A stretch of DNA of 64,000 bases, taken from positions 2,480,001-2,544,000 of the forward strand of contig NC_063154.1 of NCBI RefSeq assembly GCF_020921035.1, in the 5' to 3' direction. The DNA comes from Rhodamnia argentea. Its lineage: Eukaryota; Streptophyta; Magnoliopsida; Myrtales; Myrtaceae. A model generated the notes under the pieces. That model searched no databases. It was given only the letters and a program-made list of their open reading frames with translations, and was not told where the DNA came from. Position 1 is the first letter of the stretch; every line of letters starts with the position of its first letter. Positions 1-11,705 of this stretch are shown here, piece by piece. Made by a program: the position numbers and the translations under genes.

Positions 1-582
1 GAGGCACACAGTCAACAAGGGGGCAAAGCGGGTGCCGCATATCCACCCCAGCTCATAGTCATGCCAAACACAAGGCCACAAGGCCTGTATTTATCTCTAT
101 GTAGATAGATTTTTTGCCAAGAAAATTGAATTAGGCATTTTAACTACCCATAAAATCTGCCGTCTGCGTCTGTAGGCTAGAACCCACGCAACCGAAAGAG
201 AAACAGCTCCAGTAATCAGTATCTGGAAGAAATTCATGATACGTGCTAAATTCCAGCTCACTAAGTTTTTTGCACTTAAGCATCCTCATCTAGGCAAGCG
301 AAAATTTGACCATGTAGCTTTACCTTCAAGAACATTCCTATATCTGATCCACTCCAAAGAAAACAACTGCATTTTCACTTCTTAGGAGAATAGAGAACAT
401 TGCTTCAGTAGCTAAATTTTTATCTCCACACACACTGAATACAGATACTATATTCAACTTCCTATGTAGCAGAGTAACAAGATTTTATGCAGATCGCCTT
501 ATGTGGCATATAAAAGATCAAGTTTCACCCAGATCAAAGCAAGGCAAAGTAATTGTACCGTGCAATGGAATTCCAGAAAAAC
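1..582. other. 3' flank of WIYLD gene copy A
   Basis: No coding sequence is recognised here. From about position 145 onward the DNA aligns by eye with 4800-5247, so it belongs to the tandem duplication. It probably carries the 3' UTR and downstream region of the minus-strand WIYLD gene. If that gene uses a donor near 617 instead of the stop at 583, a further terminal exon could also lie here. Confidence 0.5.
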
Positions 583-2809
583 CTACGCCTTGGGAAAAGA
601 AAGGAAAAGAGAGCTACCAATTTCAAGAGTCGGCAAAGCAGAGGCTAGCGGGAGAGCCTCATCCACTTTTGAAGAAGATTCAGCGGCCTCAATATCATTC
701 GTAGCAGCTTCAGCTTCATGTTCAGACAACACTACTCCACTAGAGGGCCCAGCCATTAGCATTGTGGAGGTCTCTCCATCTTTTCTACTGCTAGCTGAAG
801 CTTCAACCTTCAAAAAAAGAAAAGGAAGCACAACAAGTGTTAGAAGTGTGTTCAAATAAAAAGAAAACATCTGTACATCCATTGCGTGGACATCTATGTT
901 TCTGTTGCTAAGCAACTATTTTAGCACAAAACAGAGTATGTCCAATTAGAGACTCCAAGTAGAAGAGAAACAGAAGAATTTGATGGAATGCCAAAACTGA
1001 AGGTAAATGAAACCTGCAAGAAAATCTCCTTCTTCTATAGCTGCAGAAAAGTTTGATTGAAAATGACACTCCCAACAACTTTCAGGGATGAAACAGTTTG
1101 AACTCTCTTTGCACACGCACACACAAGTGTAATTATATATGCATGTTTGTGTGCATATGTACAGCAATGATTAAAAATAATTGAGAAAGAAGGCACATGA
1201 ATTCACCCGAACTGATGTAATTTGCAAATAATTCAGACTAATATCTTACCATATCACAGTTCCAATCCATAAACATCTAGGACTACAAAATCTTTTTGTT
1301 CGCCGTGTGTGCCAGGTACCATATAAATCTGCAACACTCGGTTAAAATCGCAAAGAAGTCTACAGAGTACCACTCCACTTCTGCAGAGTAATCAGTTTTT
1401 AACGAGTTTGCTCTTCATAGATCTTGGTAAATACAAGGAAGATGTTATACGGATCTAGAAATTATGGTCCTCAGACTACCATATCATATATCATTGCAGG
1501 CACACGAATCACATAATCATCAATCACCCTCCGGAATATTAGCTCCTACAGAGTCAAGAAAATTATCTCAACGGTGGATTAAGACAACAAATAAGGAATC
1601 ATCAAACTCTTGAATCAAAACTAATTGCTCCTTTTAGTTATAAAATCCATCTTCTGAAGCATTTTGAAACAGCAGCCATGCACAATCCTATTATTCGCCA
1701 GAAGAATTCCCGGACTATTATGTACTATCAAATGCTCTTCAGCAAAAGTTCCGCCTCCAACATATTTTTAGTTTGCCGGTAATATGGCCCAATGCCCTCT
1801 ACAAACTTCCAAACTAATTTTTGCTATTGTAACAGTCCAACATAAATCCACCATTATCTTCCACGGAAATCAATATGAGATGAAAGACACACTTCTTTAC
1901 ACTAGACCCCGACAACAGCAAAACATTTATGTAGTCTTGGCAAATTGGAAAACCTTTTAGCCCATCGGCACAGACCCGAGACACAATTCGAAAACTATCT
2001 TCATATCATTTTCACCATTCCATCTCCAGTCCATTCAGCAATGGAGCGATTTCTAGGCAAACTAGTAGATTCGAGCTCGAGCAGAAGTACACAGAAAGGC
2101 AAAACAGGAACGCCAGATTATAGAAAAAAATGAGAATAGTAAAAATTTCAAGGCCAAAGGGTAAACTCACCTCCTTAGTCACACATTCATTCTGCTTCTC
2201 AAGAATAAATTCGAGTAGCGTATTATACGCATCATCCTCAATGAAGTCCCATTTGTCATCATAAACCTGGTAGGACGAAAAGGAAAAAAGTAACAACAAG
2301 TTAGCGTCAGACCAGGTACAAGAAGCCAGAACTTAGAAAACACAAACCCACCGACATGGTTCATCATTCACGCCATACAGAAAACCAACGAAGACGAAAT
2401 AGGAGGAAAAAAAAGAAAGAAAGGAAAACCAACTTTGAGTAGCTCTCGAACAGACTCGCGGACCATCCTCTCTGGAAAGCCTAACCGACCCATGGCGTCG
2501 ACGGCTGCGTCCATACGCGTGTTTCGTGCATTTCTCTCCGTCTGCTTATAACCATCGTAAGAGACGAAATCCAAACAAATAAAAGAAGGCCCATGAACCA
2601 CAACAAGTACGCGAACGACCAAATGAGAGACCAAAGCTCGTTCAGTAACAAGTTTTGGATGCAACGCCAGTCCCTAGCTGGACGAAGCTCGACGTCGTAA
2701 AAGGATCGTCTTGATCGGCGACGACCGGAAGAACGCGAGAAGGCCGGGAAAAGAGAGAGAGAGAGAGAGAGAGAGAAGGAGAAACCTGTCTTGGGCGTCG
2801 GCGAGGCAT
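583..2809 (-). CDS. WIYLD-domain protein, copy A
   Basis: Small plant protein with a WIYLD domain, the predicted ubiquitin-binding module also found at the N terminus of SUVR histone methyltransferases. Proposed exons (minus): 2786-2809, 2434-2541, 2171-2266, 583-807; all lengths are in phase and give 150 aa. Exon 1 encodes a basic leader (MPRRRPRQ). The domain spans about residues 18-76: an RMDAAVDAM helix, GFPERMVRESVRELLK, then VYDDKWDFIEDDAYNTLLE. The last exon encodes an acidic, Ser/Ala-rich tail preceded by a good polypyrimidine tract and a CTAAC branch-like site. Donors are GTTTCT, GTTGGT and GTGAGT. The C terminus is the weak point: a GTAGCT donor near 617 could divert the tail to another exon. 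The protein has no SET domain, so the methyltransferase part of SUVR proteins is absent. Copy B lies at 5248-7566. Confidence 0.68.
2753..2776. repeat. (GA)n microsatellite in first intron of WIYLD copy A
   Basis: A run of GA dinucleotides (TC on the coding strand) lies about 10 bp inside intron 1. The same tract is present at the equivalent place in copy B (7519-7541), so it predates the duplication. Confidence 0.85.
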
Positions 2810-4121
2810 CTCCAATGGCGTCCCTCTCTGTGAAACTTTCCCCGGAAACACAGGAAAAACGCAGGGTGCCGTCTATTGCTCGAAGTGGGAAAAAAGAGGA
2901 GGGAGAGAGAGAGACAGAGAACCTGTTTGCAATGCTCCCTTTTCATTTTCTTCTTTCTCGATCATTTTAACAGTTGATGCGTGTTTGGATAAACAATCAC
3001 TTTCAATTTTTATTTTACGGCGAATATATTTTAATTTTTTTCACAAGTGAAAAATGCCAAAAAAAAATTCATCATTTACAAATATTATTGCATTTATTGG
3101 CATATCACTTTTTTTTATTATTTTTTTAAGACTTGAACGTGTTTTTATGTTATTAAGTGAAAGGGAAAATTTACTTTCCGACTAAATAGGCCGATTTCAA
3201 GGGGAAAATTGTTTTAGGATCAATCGAACAAAATTGAATCATATGTGACAAAATTTGTTTACACCTAAAAAGTCTAGTCGAAAGTATTGTGTTGCTTTAA
3301 CCGTCAAAATTTAACATAAAAATTACATTTTAAAAAATTACGGGGAGAACATGTTGTAAAAGTTCCAGGCCAGATGTGGATATGCAACGTGAAATTCAAT
3401 ATTCAAAACAAGGATGATAATTATAAATTTCGAAATGTGAAGACGGTATCGATACAAGTTGAGAATTACACTAGAGAAATTCTCAACGAAAAAGACATAG
3501 CATTCCTAAGCTGCTTAGTATTACTAACTACTCCCGAATAATAAGATCCGTTTATCTCATGAAAAGTGAAAACTCCACCATCAATGAAATTCCAAAGCGG
3601 CTTGTCATAATCCGAGAATATATGCATATTTCCTGATGGAAACTTGATAGCACGTAATAAAGATCAAAAAGAAAAGGCGAAATTACAAACCAACCAACTT
3701 GAACACACCCAATCCAACTTGACTGACGTTGGAGAGGTGTGTGATCTAATCATGTGAAGAAGAAGAAGAAGAAGAAGAAGAAGAAGAAGAAAAAATTCAG
3801 TCAAAACCCATTTTAAAGTGCAGGAATTCAAGATATTGCAAGACCATGTCATGTGATTCCAGGTGGGAAATTTCTATCTTCCCTGTGTGTAAAAGCCATG
3901 TGAAAGCAGGTTCCATTTAGGGAGAGTTTCTCCAAACAGTTCAGATTAAGTGCTGCAATACACAAAAGGAAAATCTCTGAACACCAGCTCAGATGCCAGC
4001 AAATTTGCATTACTGAGTCAATTTAACTTGCTTTTTCGCTGACTCGGAATTTATTGGCATTTCCTAATCACAGCAGCCAATTTTAGTATCAGCAAAGCCA
4101 AATTACAGGTTCAATGTGAGG
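2810..4121. other. Upstream region of WIYLD copy A and duplicated spacer
   Basis: Holds the promoter and 5' UTR of the minus-strand WIYLD gene near 2810-2950, then AT-rich spacer. From about 3230 to 4121 the spacer aligns in order with pieces of copy B (11240-11705 and 14897-15369), without the transposons found there. The point at about 3620-3626 is the empty-site counterpart of the insertion at 11706. No gene is seen. Confidence 0.6.
3756..3791. repeat. (GAA)n microsatellite
   Basis: About 12 GAA/AGA units in the spacer downstream of the LAX fragment. The paralogous tract at 15023-15046 has about 8 units, so the array has changed length since duplication. Confidence 0.9.
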
Positions 4122-4498
4122 TCAATGGTGTGATGGGGAAGGTGGCTTGCACCGGTAACATTTAGCAAAGAGCCCAAATGTGCCCACATGCTTGATGAAG
4201 TTGGTCATGCTCGCCCATCCTCCGAACCCGAACCCGAACCCTATCACCAAGTCCCAACAGACCACAAAAGTGTTCACCACGTACCTGCCCATCTAGCTTG
4301 GTAGGAAAAATGGGGGCTTCTCGGCCACGTTCTGCATGTGAGAATTTCGATTTACGTCGAATAAAAAGGAAAAAATGTAGACTTTCGACTAGCAGTATAT
4401 GTTGTTGTACTGCCTTAAGCAAGGAAAATACATATCATATCACGACCTGCCGGGCAGAGGTCGACCGGTAAGTGACCTTGTGGGCGGTGGCCGGGATG
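4122..4498 (-). pseudogene. Truncated LAX auxin-carrier fragment (3' end only)
   Basis: Minus-strand copy of the last exon and the end of the penultimate exon of the LAX gene at 15370-17761. The exon-8-like part is about 4122-4331, and the exon-7-like part runs from 4447 to about 4498, where similarity to the functional gene stops (equivalent to 15735). It is broken: the Trp codon of the ASWTG motif reads TAG at 4293-4295, and small indels shift the frame. No upstream LAX exons are present, so it cannot encode a carrier. It is best explained as the breakpoint end of a tandem duplication that included the LAX 3' end and the neighbouring WIYLD gene. Confidence 0.85.
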
Positions 4499-5247
4499 CA
4501 GGACGATTTGGAACTCATAGCCAAGCAATGAAATATACTTCTGAATAAAAGCATTCAACCAATTTAGCTTCTGCCAAAGTACTCTTTGATGACTGCCTAC
4601 GCAGCGCTACTACTTAAGAATTTAGCATTAGAAACTTCAATCCAAATGATTCTATCAAGAGATGTTAGAATAAAATCCCACAAACAGCAGCTTGGACATC
4701 TACCATTGGGTCACATCGAGCAGGAGGCCACAGCCATTCAATACCATAAATTGCATTAGGAAATTTGGTTCGGCAGAGGTAACATAAAGCAGTTAATAAA
4801 AAAAGATAACCCATAAACTCCGCCCTCTCATGCAACTAAACGATAACCACCTCCAGTAATCACCATCTACAAGAAATTCACGATACATGCTAAATTCCAC
4901 TTCACTAAATTTTTGGCGCTAAAGCGTCCTCTTCTAGGCAAGCGAAAATCTGACCATGTAGCTTTACCTCCAAGAACATTCCTATATCTGATCCACTCCG
5001 ACGAAACCAACTGCATTTTCACTTCTTAGGAGAACAGAAAATATTGCTTCTGTAGCTAGATTTTTATCTCCGCGCCCACTGAATACAGAGATTATATTCA
5101 ACTTCCTACGTCGCAGAGAAGAGTAAGGTTTTATGCAGATCCTCTTATGCGGCATTTACGAGACCAAGTTTCACCCAGATCAAAGCAAAAGAAATCACTT
5201 GAATCTAGCAAAGTAACGATGCCACGCGATGGAATTCCAGAAAAAAC
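4499..5247. other. Junction between duplicated units and 3' flank of WIYLD copy B
   Basis: 4499 to about 4800 shows no clear similarity to anything else in the window and spans the junction between units. From about 4800 the DNA aligns with 145-582, the 3' flank of copy A. No gene is seen. Confidence 0.5.
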
Positions 5248-7510
5248 CTAAGCCTTGGGAAAAGAAAGTAAAAGAGAGCTACCAATTTGAAGAGTCGGCA
5301 AAGCAGAAGCTAGCGGGGGAGCCTTATCCAGTTGTGAAGAAGATTCAGCGGCCTCAATATCATTCACAGCAGCTTCAGCTTCATGTTCGGTCGACGCTAT
5401 TCCACCAGAGGGCCCGGCTATTAGTATTGTGGAGGTGTCTCCATCTTTTCTACTGCTTGTTGAAGCTTCAAACTTCAAAAAAGAAAAGGAAGTGGAACGA
5501 GTTTTAGAAGTGGGTTCGATTAAAAAGAAAACATTGTACATCCTTTGCATAGACATCTATATTTCCGTTGCTAAGCAACTCTTTTAGCACAAGCAATGTA
5601 TGTTTAATTAGAGACTCCAAGTAGAAGAGAAACAGAAGAATTTGATGGAATGCCAAGACTGAAGGCAAATGGAACCAACAAGAAAATCTCGTTCTTCTAT
5701 AGCTGCAGAAAAGTTTGAATGAAAATGACACTCCGAACAATATTAAGGGTTACCGTATCCCAAAGGCATACTAATCTTTTCGCGCAGGCACACACAAGTG
5801 TAATTATATGCGTGTTTGTGTGCGTATGTACAGCAATGATTACGGAATAATTGAGAAAGAAGGCGCACGAATTCGCCCGAACTGATGTAATTTGCAAAGA
5901 ATTCAGATTTCTATCTTACCGCGTCACAGTTCCAATCAATAAACATCTAATACTACAAATTATTTTTGTTCCCCTTGTGTGCTAAGCACCATATAAATCT
6001 GCTACACTAAGTTAAAATCGCAGAGAAGCCAGAAGCGAGAGTATCACTTCACTTCCGCAAAGTAATCAGTTTTTAACGAGTTTGTTCATCACAGATCTTT
6101 ATTAATTCATGTCTTTCTTTTATAAGTAAGTACAAGAAGGATGTTATACGGATCTAGAAATTATGGTCCTCAGACTACCATATCATATATCATTGCAGGC
6201 ACAAGAATCACATACTCATCAATCACCCTGCGGAATCTTAGCTCCTATAGTCCCAAGAAATCCATCTAAACGGTGTATTAAGACCACACATAAGGCATCA
6301 TCAAACTCTTGAATCAATACTAATTGCTCCTTTTAGTTATAAAATTCATCTTCTGAAGCATTTTGAAACGGCAGTCATGCACAATCCTATTATTCGCCAA
6401 AACAATTCCCAGACTATTATTTACTATAGAATTCTTGTTCAGCAAAAGTTCCGCCTTCGACATATTGAAGTTTGTGGGTAATATGGCCCAATGCCCTCTA
6501 CAAACTTCCTAATTATTTTCGCTATTGTAACAGCTCAAATCAACATGAGATGAAAGACACATTTCTTTGCACTCGACCCCGACGACAGCAAAACATTTAT
6601 GTAGTCTTGGCAAATTGGAAAACCTTTGAGCCCATCGGCACAGACCCGAGACCCAATTCGAAAACTATCTTTCACATCATTTCACCATTCAATCTCCAGT
6701 CCATTCAGCAATAGAGCGATTTCTCGGAAAACCAGTGGATTTCCACGCGAGCTCGAACAAAAGTACACAGAAAGGCAAAACAGAAACGCCAGATTATAGA
6801 GAAAGATGAGAATATTAAGGTTCTCACGTTGATTCTGCTTATAAATAAGAGCTTCGATGAGTGTCGAATACGCATCAGCCTCAATGAAGTCCCATTTCTC
6901 ATCATAAACCTGGTAGGACGAAAAGGAAAAAAGTAAGAACAAGTTGTCGTCAGAAGAAGGTTCAAGAGGCCAAAAACAAAGAAGAGAACACAAACCCACC
7001 AACACGGTTCACCATTCACGTAATAAATAAACTAAGGAAGACGAAATAAGAGGACAAACAAAAAGAGAAGAAGAAGAAGAAGAAGAAGAAGAAGAAGAAG
7101 AAGAAGAAGAGAAGGGAAACCAACTCCGAGTAGCTCTCGAACAGTCTCGCGAACCATCCTCTCTGGAAATCCGTACGGACGCATGGCGTGGAGGGCTGCG
7201 TCCATTCGCGTGATTCGTGCATTTCTCTCCGTCTGCGAATAACCACCGTAAGGGACGATAGCCAAACAAATGGCCAAAAAAAAAAAGGAAAGATCCCATT
7301 AGCAACAACGACAAATGCGCGAGAGTAACAAGTTGGATGCGAAACGCCAGTTCCACCGAGAGAAAAAAAAGAACGGAGTCCATGTGAAGCTTGACGTCGT
7401 AAAAGGATCGTCTTGAAAGAGGAGGAGAAAAAAGAAACGGGTGGTTCCGGGCGAAGAAACGAGTTAGCGCGACGGAGGAGCGCGGAAGATCGGATCGGCG
7501 ACGACCGGCG

Positions 7511-7542
<32 letters not shown>

Positions 7543-7566
7543 AACCTGTCTGGGGCGTCCAGGCAT
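5248..7566 (-). CDS. WIYLD-domain protein, copy B, probably truncated
   Basis: Paralogue of the gene at 583-2809. Exons by homology (minus): 7546-7566 (MPGRPRQ), 7125-7232, 6828-6909, 5248-5472. The WIYLD core is intact: RMDAALHAMRPYGFPERM, then VYDEKWDFIEADAYSTLIEA. Compared with copy A, a deletion of about 30 bp removed the end of exon 3 together with its GTGAGT donor. The nearest replacement donor (GTGAGA) makes exon 3 82 nt instead of 96 nt, which shifts the phase, so joining to the homologous last exon gives a stop at its second codon. The acidic tail frame in the last exon is still open although unreachable by this splicing. The likely product is about 71 aa, domain only. A different splice path or a decaying pseudogene are alternatives; transcript data would decide. 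Confidence 0.5.
7062..7112. repeat. (GAA)n/(AAG)n microsatellite in intron 2 of WIYLD copy B
   Basis: About 16 to 17 uninterrupted AAG units, starting about 12 bp downstream of the exon 2 donor on the minus strand, where it reads as (CTT)n. Copy A has only a short A/G-rich stretch here, so the array expanded after duplication. Confidence 0.9.
7519..7541. repeat. (GA)n microsatellite in first intron of WIYLD copy B
   Basis: GA dinucleotide run next to the first donor, paralogous to 2753-2776. A shorter GA tract follows at 7653-7669, upstream of the start codon. Confidence 0.85.
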
Positions 7567-7906
7567 CTCCGACGGAGTCCCTCTCTGTGGAACTTTCCTG
7601 GAAACACGGGAAAAAAGCGGGGTGGCGTCTGCTGCTCAAAAGTGTAGAAAGAGGAGAGAGAGAGAGAGAGTCAATTCACGTATCACATTTTTTATTATCC
7701 TTTTAAGTTTTTAAGTGAAAACGAAATTATACTTTCGACTAAACAAACCCGAAGTGGAAGGAAAAAAAATCATGGTTTCGTTATCTGAAGTTGTTAACTT
7801 CTCATTATTTTTCGACCCCCAAAAAAAAAAGCTTCTCCTTATTTCAGCTTTTGAACTTGTACTCTTTCAACGAGCCCAAAAAAAAAAACTCGTACTTTTT
7901 CACTTA
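7567..7906. other. Upstream region of WIYLD copy B
   Basis: Promoter and 5' UTR of the minus-strand gene, followed by A-rich spacer. Similarity to copy A upstream DNA fades near 7760. No gene is seen. Confidence 0.45.
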
Positions 7907-7914
7907 CTTGCAAT

Positions 7915-10838
7915 TAGAGGGGGCCATTTGGGCCCGTGGGCCCGGAACCGGCGGTTCCGGGCCGGTTCGGAACCGTCCCAAACAAAAACAAAAAAAAAAA
8001 AAAGTGGGCCCGGGGCGCGAGAGCCGTTGGGCTCTCTGCCCCCAGGCCCCACCCGCCCCCGGGCCCCTCCCCTCCCTCCCCCCCCCTCCCTCCTTCTCCT
8101 TTGGGCCGTTGCCAACGTGCAACGGCCAATTTGGCCGTTGGTTTAATAAATAAATAAAAAAGAATTAAAAATGATTCTTGCCTATAAATGCATATGCTTC
8201 CCCTTTCATTTTTGTCACAAATTCTCTGAACAATCTTTCGAATTCTCTCTGAAATCCTCTCAAATCGCTCAAATTCTCCCAATTCTCTCAATCCCGACTC
8301 AATTCTCTCAATCGGATTTCCGATCAATTCTCTCAAAAATGGCAAGTGGAAGCAGAAATGCCGACAAGGGCAAGATGGTTATGGGAGATTCCGAGTATCT
8401 CATTCCCGTATGCAAGTTGGGAAGACGACGACGATAATATCAACTATGTCCCGATTCCGAACGTCGAGCACATCCCAACACAAGAAAGTCTTCATCCTCC
8501 CACCGGTGTCGAAGAAACGTCAACGGCAAATGAGCCGGAACGGAAGGGCCGAGATAATACATCGGACTTGTGGCTACACTTCGACAAGGTACGTGATGAA
8601 GTCGAAAGTAAGTATAATGTAAAATGTAAATATTGTTCGCAAACATATAAATTCACGAAAGGAGACGGCTACGGAACATTCCGTCGGCATTTGACGAAAA
8701 AACATCCAACGCAAGCGGGGATCGACAATACACAACAACAAATTTCCGAGTACGCCACTTCTAAGCCTCATCCTTTATTTCGTTTCACCGAAGCACTTTA
8801 TAAACAAACATTAGGTGAATATGTTGCCCTTGATCATGCTCCGTTTAATACTGGTGAAAATTTTAATATGAAATATTTGATAAATACTGCGTTGGTTCCG
8901 CAAGCGCCAACTATTCCAAAAAATACTCTTAAACGCGAAATTTTTCATCTTTATAAAAAAGGAAAAAAATCTTTAGCAAAATTTTTTGCGGAATTCAATG
9001 GACGTCTGCATATAGGTAGCGATATTTGGAGTGATCTTTGGCAAATTCATTCTTATATGGGTATCACGTGTCTTTGGATAGATGACAATTGGATGATTCA
9101 AAAAAGACTTATTGCATTTCAAGTTTTTGATGAAAGCCATTCGGCTCATAATATTTATAGAATAATTGGCAAGTTTTAGAAGAATATAATTTAATAAATA
9201 AAGTATTTTCAATTGGTTTTGATAATGCCGCCGCAAATACCGCTTCTATTCCCGAATTAGAAAATATTTGCAAACCCACTTTTGGCGGACAATTTTTTCA
9301 CATTAGATGTGCTTGTCATGTTTTAAATTTATGTGTACAAAATGGTTTACGAACTCTTGACACTTCTCTCGCCCCAATAAAAAGTGCAATTAAATTTTTA
9401 TGGAGTCGTCCCCAATGTATGAAATCATGGGGAAAATTTTGTAAACAAAATGGGAGAATGGCAAAAAGATTTCCAAAAGATATTCCGACTCGTTGGAATT
9501 CTACGTACGAGTTGCTTCGGCAAACTTTTGAATATAAAGATTTATTATGTATGTTTATTTCACAAAATATTCCCGAAATTACTTTACTTCCTCAACATTG
9601 GGACGTTTGCAAGAAAATTTCAGATATTTTGAAAATTTTTAATGATGCTACTAAGACTTTATCTGGTATTTATTATCCTACAACGCATTTATTTTTAATA
9701 GAGTGTGTTAATATTAGTAGTGTTTTTAGTGAATATGAAAATGATACCGAATTAGGTCAAACTATTTTAGTAATGCGAGAAAAATGGTTGCATTATTATT
9801 TGCAAATTCCTCTTGTCTATTTAGTTGGTATTATTTTTGATCCACGTATTAAATTAGACGGTTTACAAGATTATTTGAATGTGTATTATCATGATTGTTT
9901 ACATTTGGATGATTCAATAGATATTTCAAATATATTAGGACATGTTAAAGAATCTATAGTAGCATTATATGGAGAATTTTGTAGTAGATATGGTTTAAGT
10001 GATTCTGGATCTTTACAATCTACTGCCTCACGTAGCGAATGTGGTAGTTCACTTAGTAGATGGTATAATATGCTTGAGAGTAGGCAAAAAAACAAAAAAG
10101 GAGCAACAGGTAGTATTTCTGAATTAGAAAAATATTTAACCACTCAATTTGAGTTTCGTGATGCGTAACATAGTACAGATTTCGAAATCCTGCAGTGGTG
10201 GAAGAGTCACCAAATCGAGTATCCAGTTCTCGCCCTCATCGCTCGTCAAATATTAGCAACCCCTTCTTCAACGGTTGCAGTTGAACAAACATTTAGTTCT
10301 GGAGGATTAATTTTGGACTCTCGCCGTTCAAGATTAAGCCCGGACTCTGTGGAAGCTCAAGCTTGTGTCGGCGATTGGACGAGGGCGAAATATCGACACC
10401 AAGAGTTAGATCGTGAACACGAATTTTTTAGCGATGATGTTGGAGATACCACCGCCACGGGTACCACAACGGGTAGCGACGATTGACGATGAGGTAAGTT
10501 GGGGTTCTCAAAGGTAAAAGAACTACATGAGCTTTGATTCTTCTATCCCCAAGAAGATATGTAGACGCTTAATGATAATTCATTAAGTTCAAGCACATTC
10601 CTTTCTTTTTTTTTTTTCCCATATTTTATTACAATGTACAATTTAATTGTATTTTATAATTTATAATTTATTATATTTATTATATTATTTATTATTTAAA
10701 AAATTATTATTAAAAAGGAATCGGAATGAACCGGAACCGGCCCGGGAACCGCCGGTTCCGGTTCGGAACCGGAACTACCATTATACACGGCCGATTCCTG
10801 AACCGGAACCGGCGGTTCCACCGAACCGGCCGTGACTA
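7915..10838 (+). mobile_element. hAT-family DNA transposon, degenerate
   Basis: A 2.9-kb element flanked by a perfect 8-bp direct repeat CTTGCAAT (7907-7914 and 10839-10846), the target duplication size of hAT transposons. The ends are imperfect inverted repeats (TAGAGGGGGCC at the left; ...GGCCGTGACTA at the right). Both subterminal zones are packed with GGAACCGG / CCGGTTCC words. The interior carries a BED-finger hAT transposase gene with several lesions, so the copy is non-autonomous. It is absent from the paralogous unit A. Confidence 0.92.
8339..10486 (+). pseudogene. hAT transposase (RICESLEEPER-like), broken
   Basis: Transposase of the surrounding element. Starting at ATG 8339, the frame runs MASGSRNADKGK..., but an indel near 8410-8430 moves it to the frame that encodes the BED zinc finger (CKYC...HLTKKH, about 8600-8705). 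A second, opposite indel near 9160-9175 returns it to the first frame, which carries the central catalytic region including GFDNAAANT and IPTRWNSTYELL. An in-frame TAA at 10166-10168 interrupts just before the C-terminal hAT dimerisation region (LATPSSTVAVEQTFSSGG...), which reads on to a stop at 10484-10486. Domain order and length (about 715 codons) fit intact plant hAT transposases, so the lesions are recent relative to overall decay. The 5' leader has repeated CAATTCTCTC-like words. Confidence 0.88.
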
Positions 10839-10846
10839 CTTGCAAT

Positions 10847-11697
10847 GAACTCAGCAAGATAGGTCTAGAACGTATATCTTAATCGGAATTTAATTGTGTG
10901 GGTCATGAATAGATTGACCTAAATTTTAAAAAAAATATTTAAATGAGTCATAAATAAGCTACTCAAAAATTGAATGGGTCCTCAATGGTTACCTAACTAT
11001 TTTTAAGCACGTTGTGATAAATACGTCATTAGTTTTTTTTTAAATTTTCCTACTGTTTTTTTTTCTCTGTCTTTGATTTTTTTTTCTATGAAATCCAGTG
11101 TGTGAGGGCCTTCCCACCCTTGCCGAACTTCAAATAAAAATTGCCTACGGTATTTTAGCAATATAATTTTAAATATGGATCGGACTCGACCCACCCTTTT
11201 TTTTTGGTTGAAAATCCACCTATTTAACAAGTCTATGATGAAGAAATTAAATTGAGGACCTATTTGTTTACACGTAAAAATAGTAGTAGAAAGTATTTGT
11301 TTCTTTAACCGTCATTTCATTCAAATTCTAAAAAATTATGAAGTAATTATGTATACAATATCAATATTGGCGTTCTACAAAAGTTTCAAAAATTTCAGAT
11401 TTGAAAAACAAAAGTTCGAAAAGTACGAACTAAATTAAAGGAAATAAAAAGTACGATATGGAGATGTAAACTTGAAATTCGGTATTCAAAACTAGGATGC
11501 TAATTATAAATTTCGAAATGTAAATAGGGGAATTGATACAGATAGTATAATTGAGAATTAAACTTGAAAATTCCCGAGACATAATATTCCTAAGTTGCTT
11601 AATCTTCTTGATTACGTCCTAGAGAAGAAGATCCATTTATCTCATCAAAAATGCAACTCGATCTTCTATCTAATTTCGAATTGGCTTATTATAATCG
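10847..11697. other. Spacer of unit B between two transposon insertions
   Basis: AT-rich, without a recognisable gene. From about 11240 it aligns with 3230-3615 of unit A, showing it is duplicated spacer; 10847-11240 has no clear counterpart in unit A. Confidence 0.5.
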
Positions 11698-11705
11698 GAA
11701 AATAT

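Noticed and set aside
7009-7639. Long minus-strand frames of 185 and 207 codons
   Set aside because: They read through the GA and GAA microsatellites and the WIYLD introns, giving poly-Ser/poly-Phe tracts; not real proteins.
8171-8437. hAT transposase starting upstream at 8171
   Set aside because: The region before 8339 is a leader of repeated CAATTCTCTC words; transposase-like sequence begins at or after the ATG at 8339.
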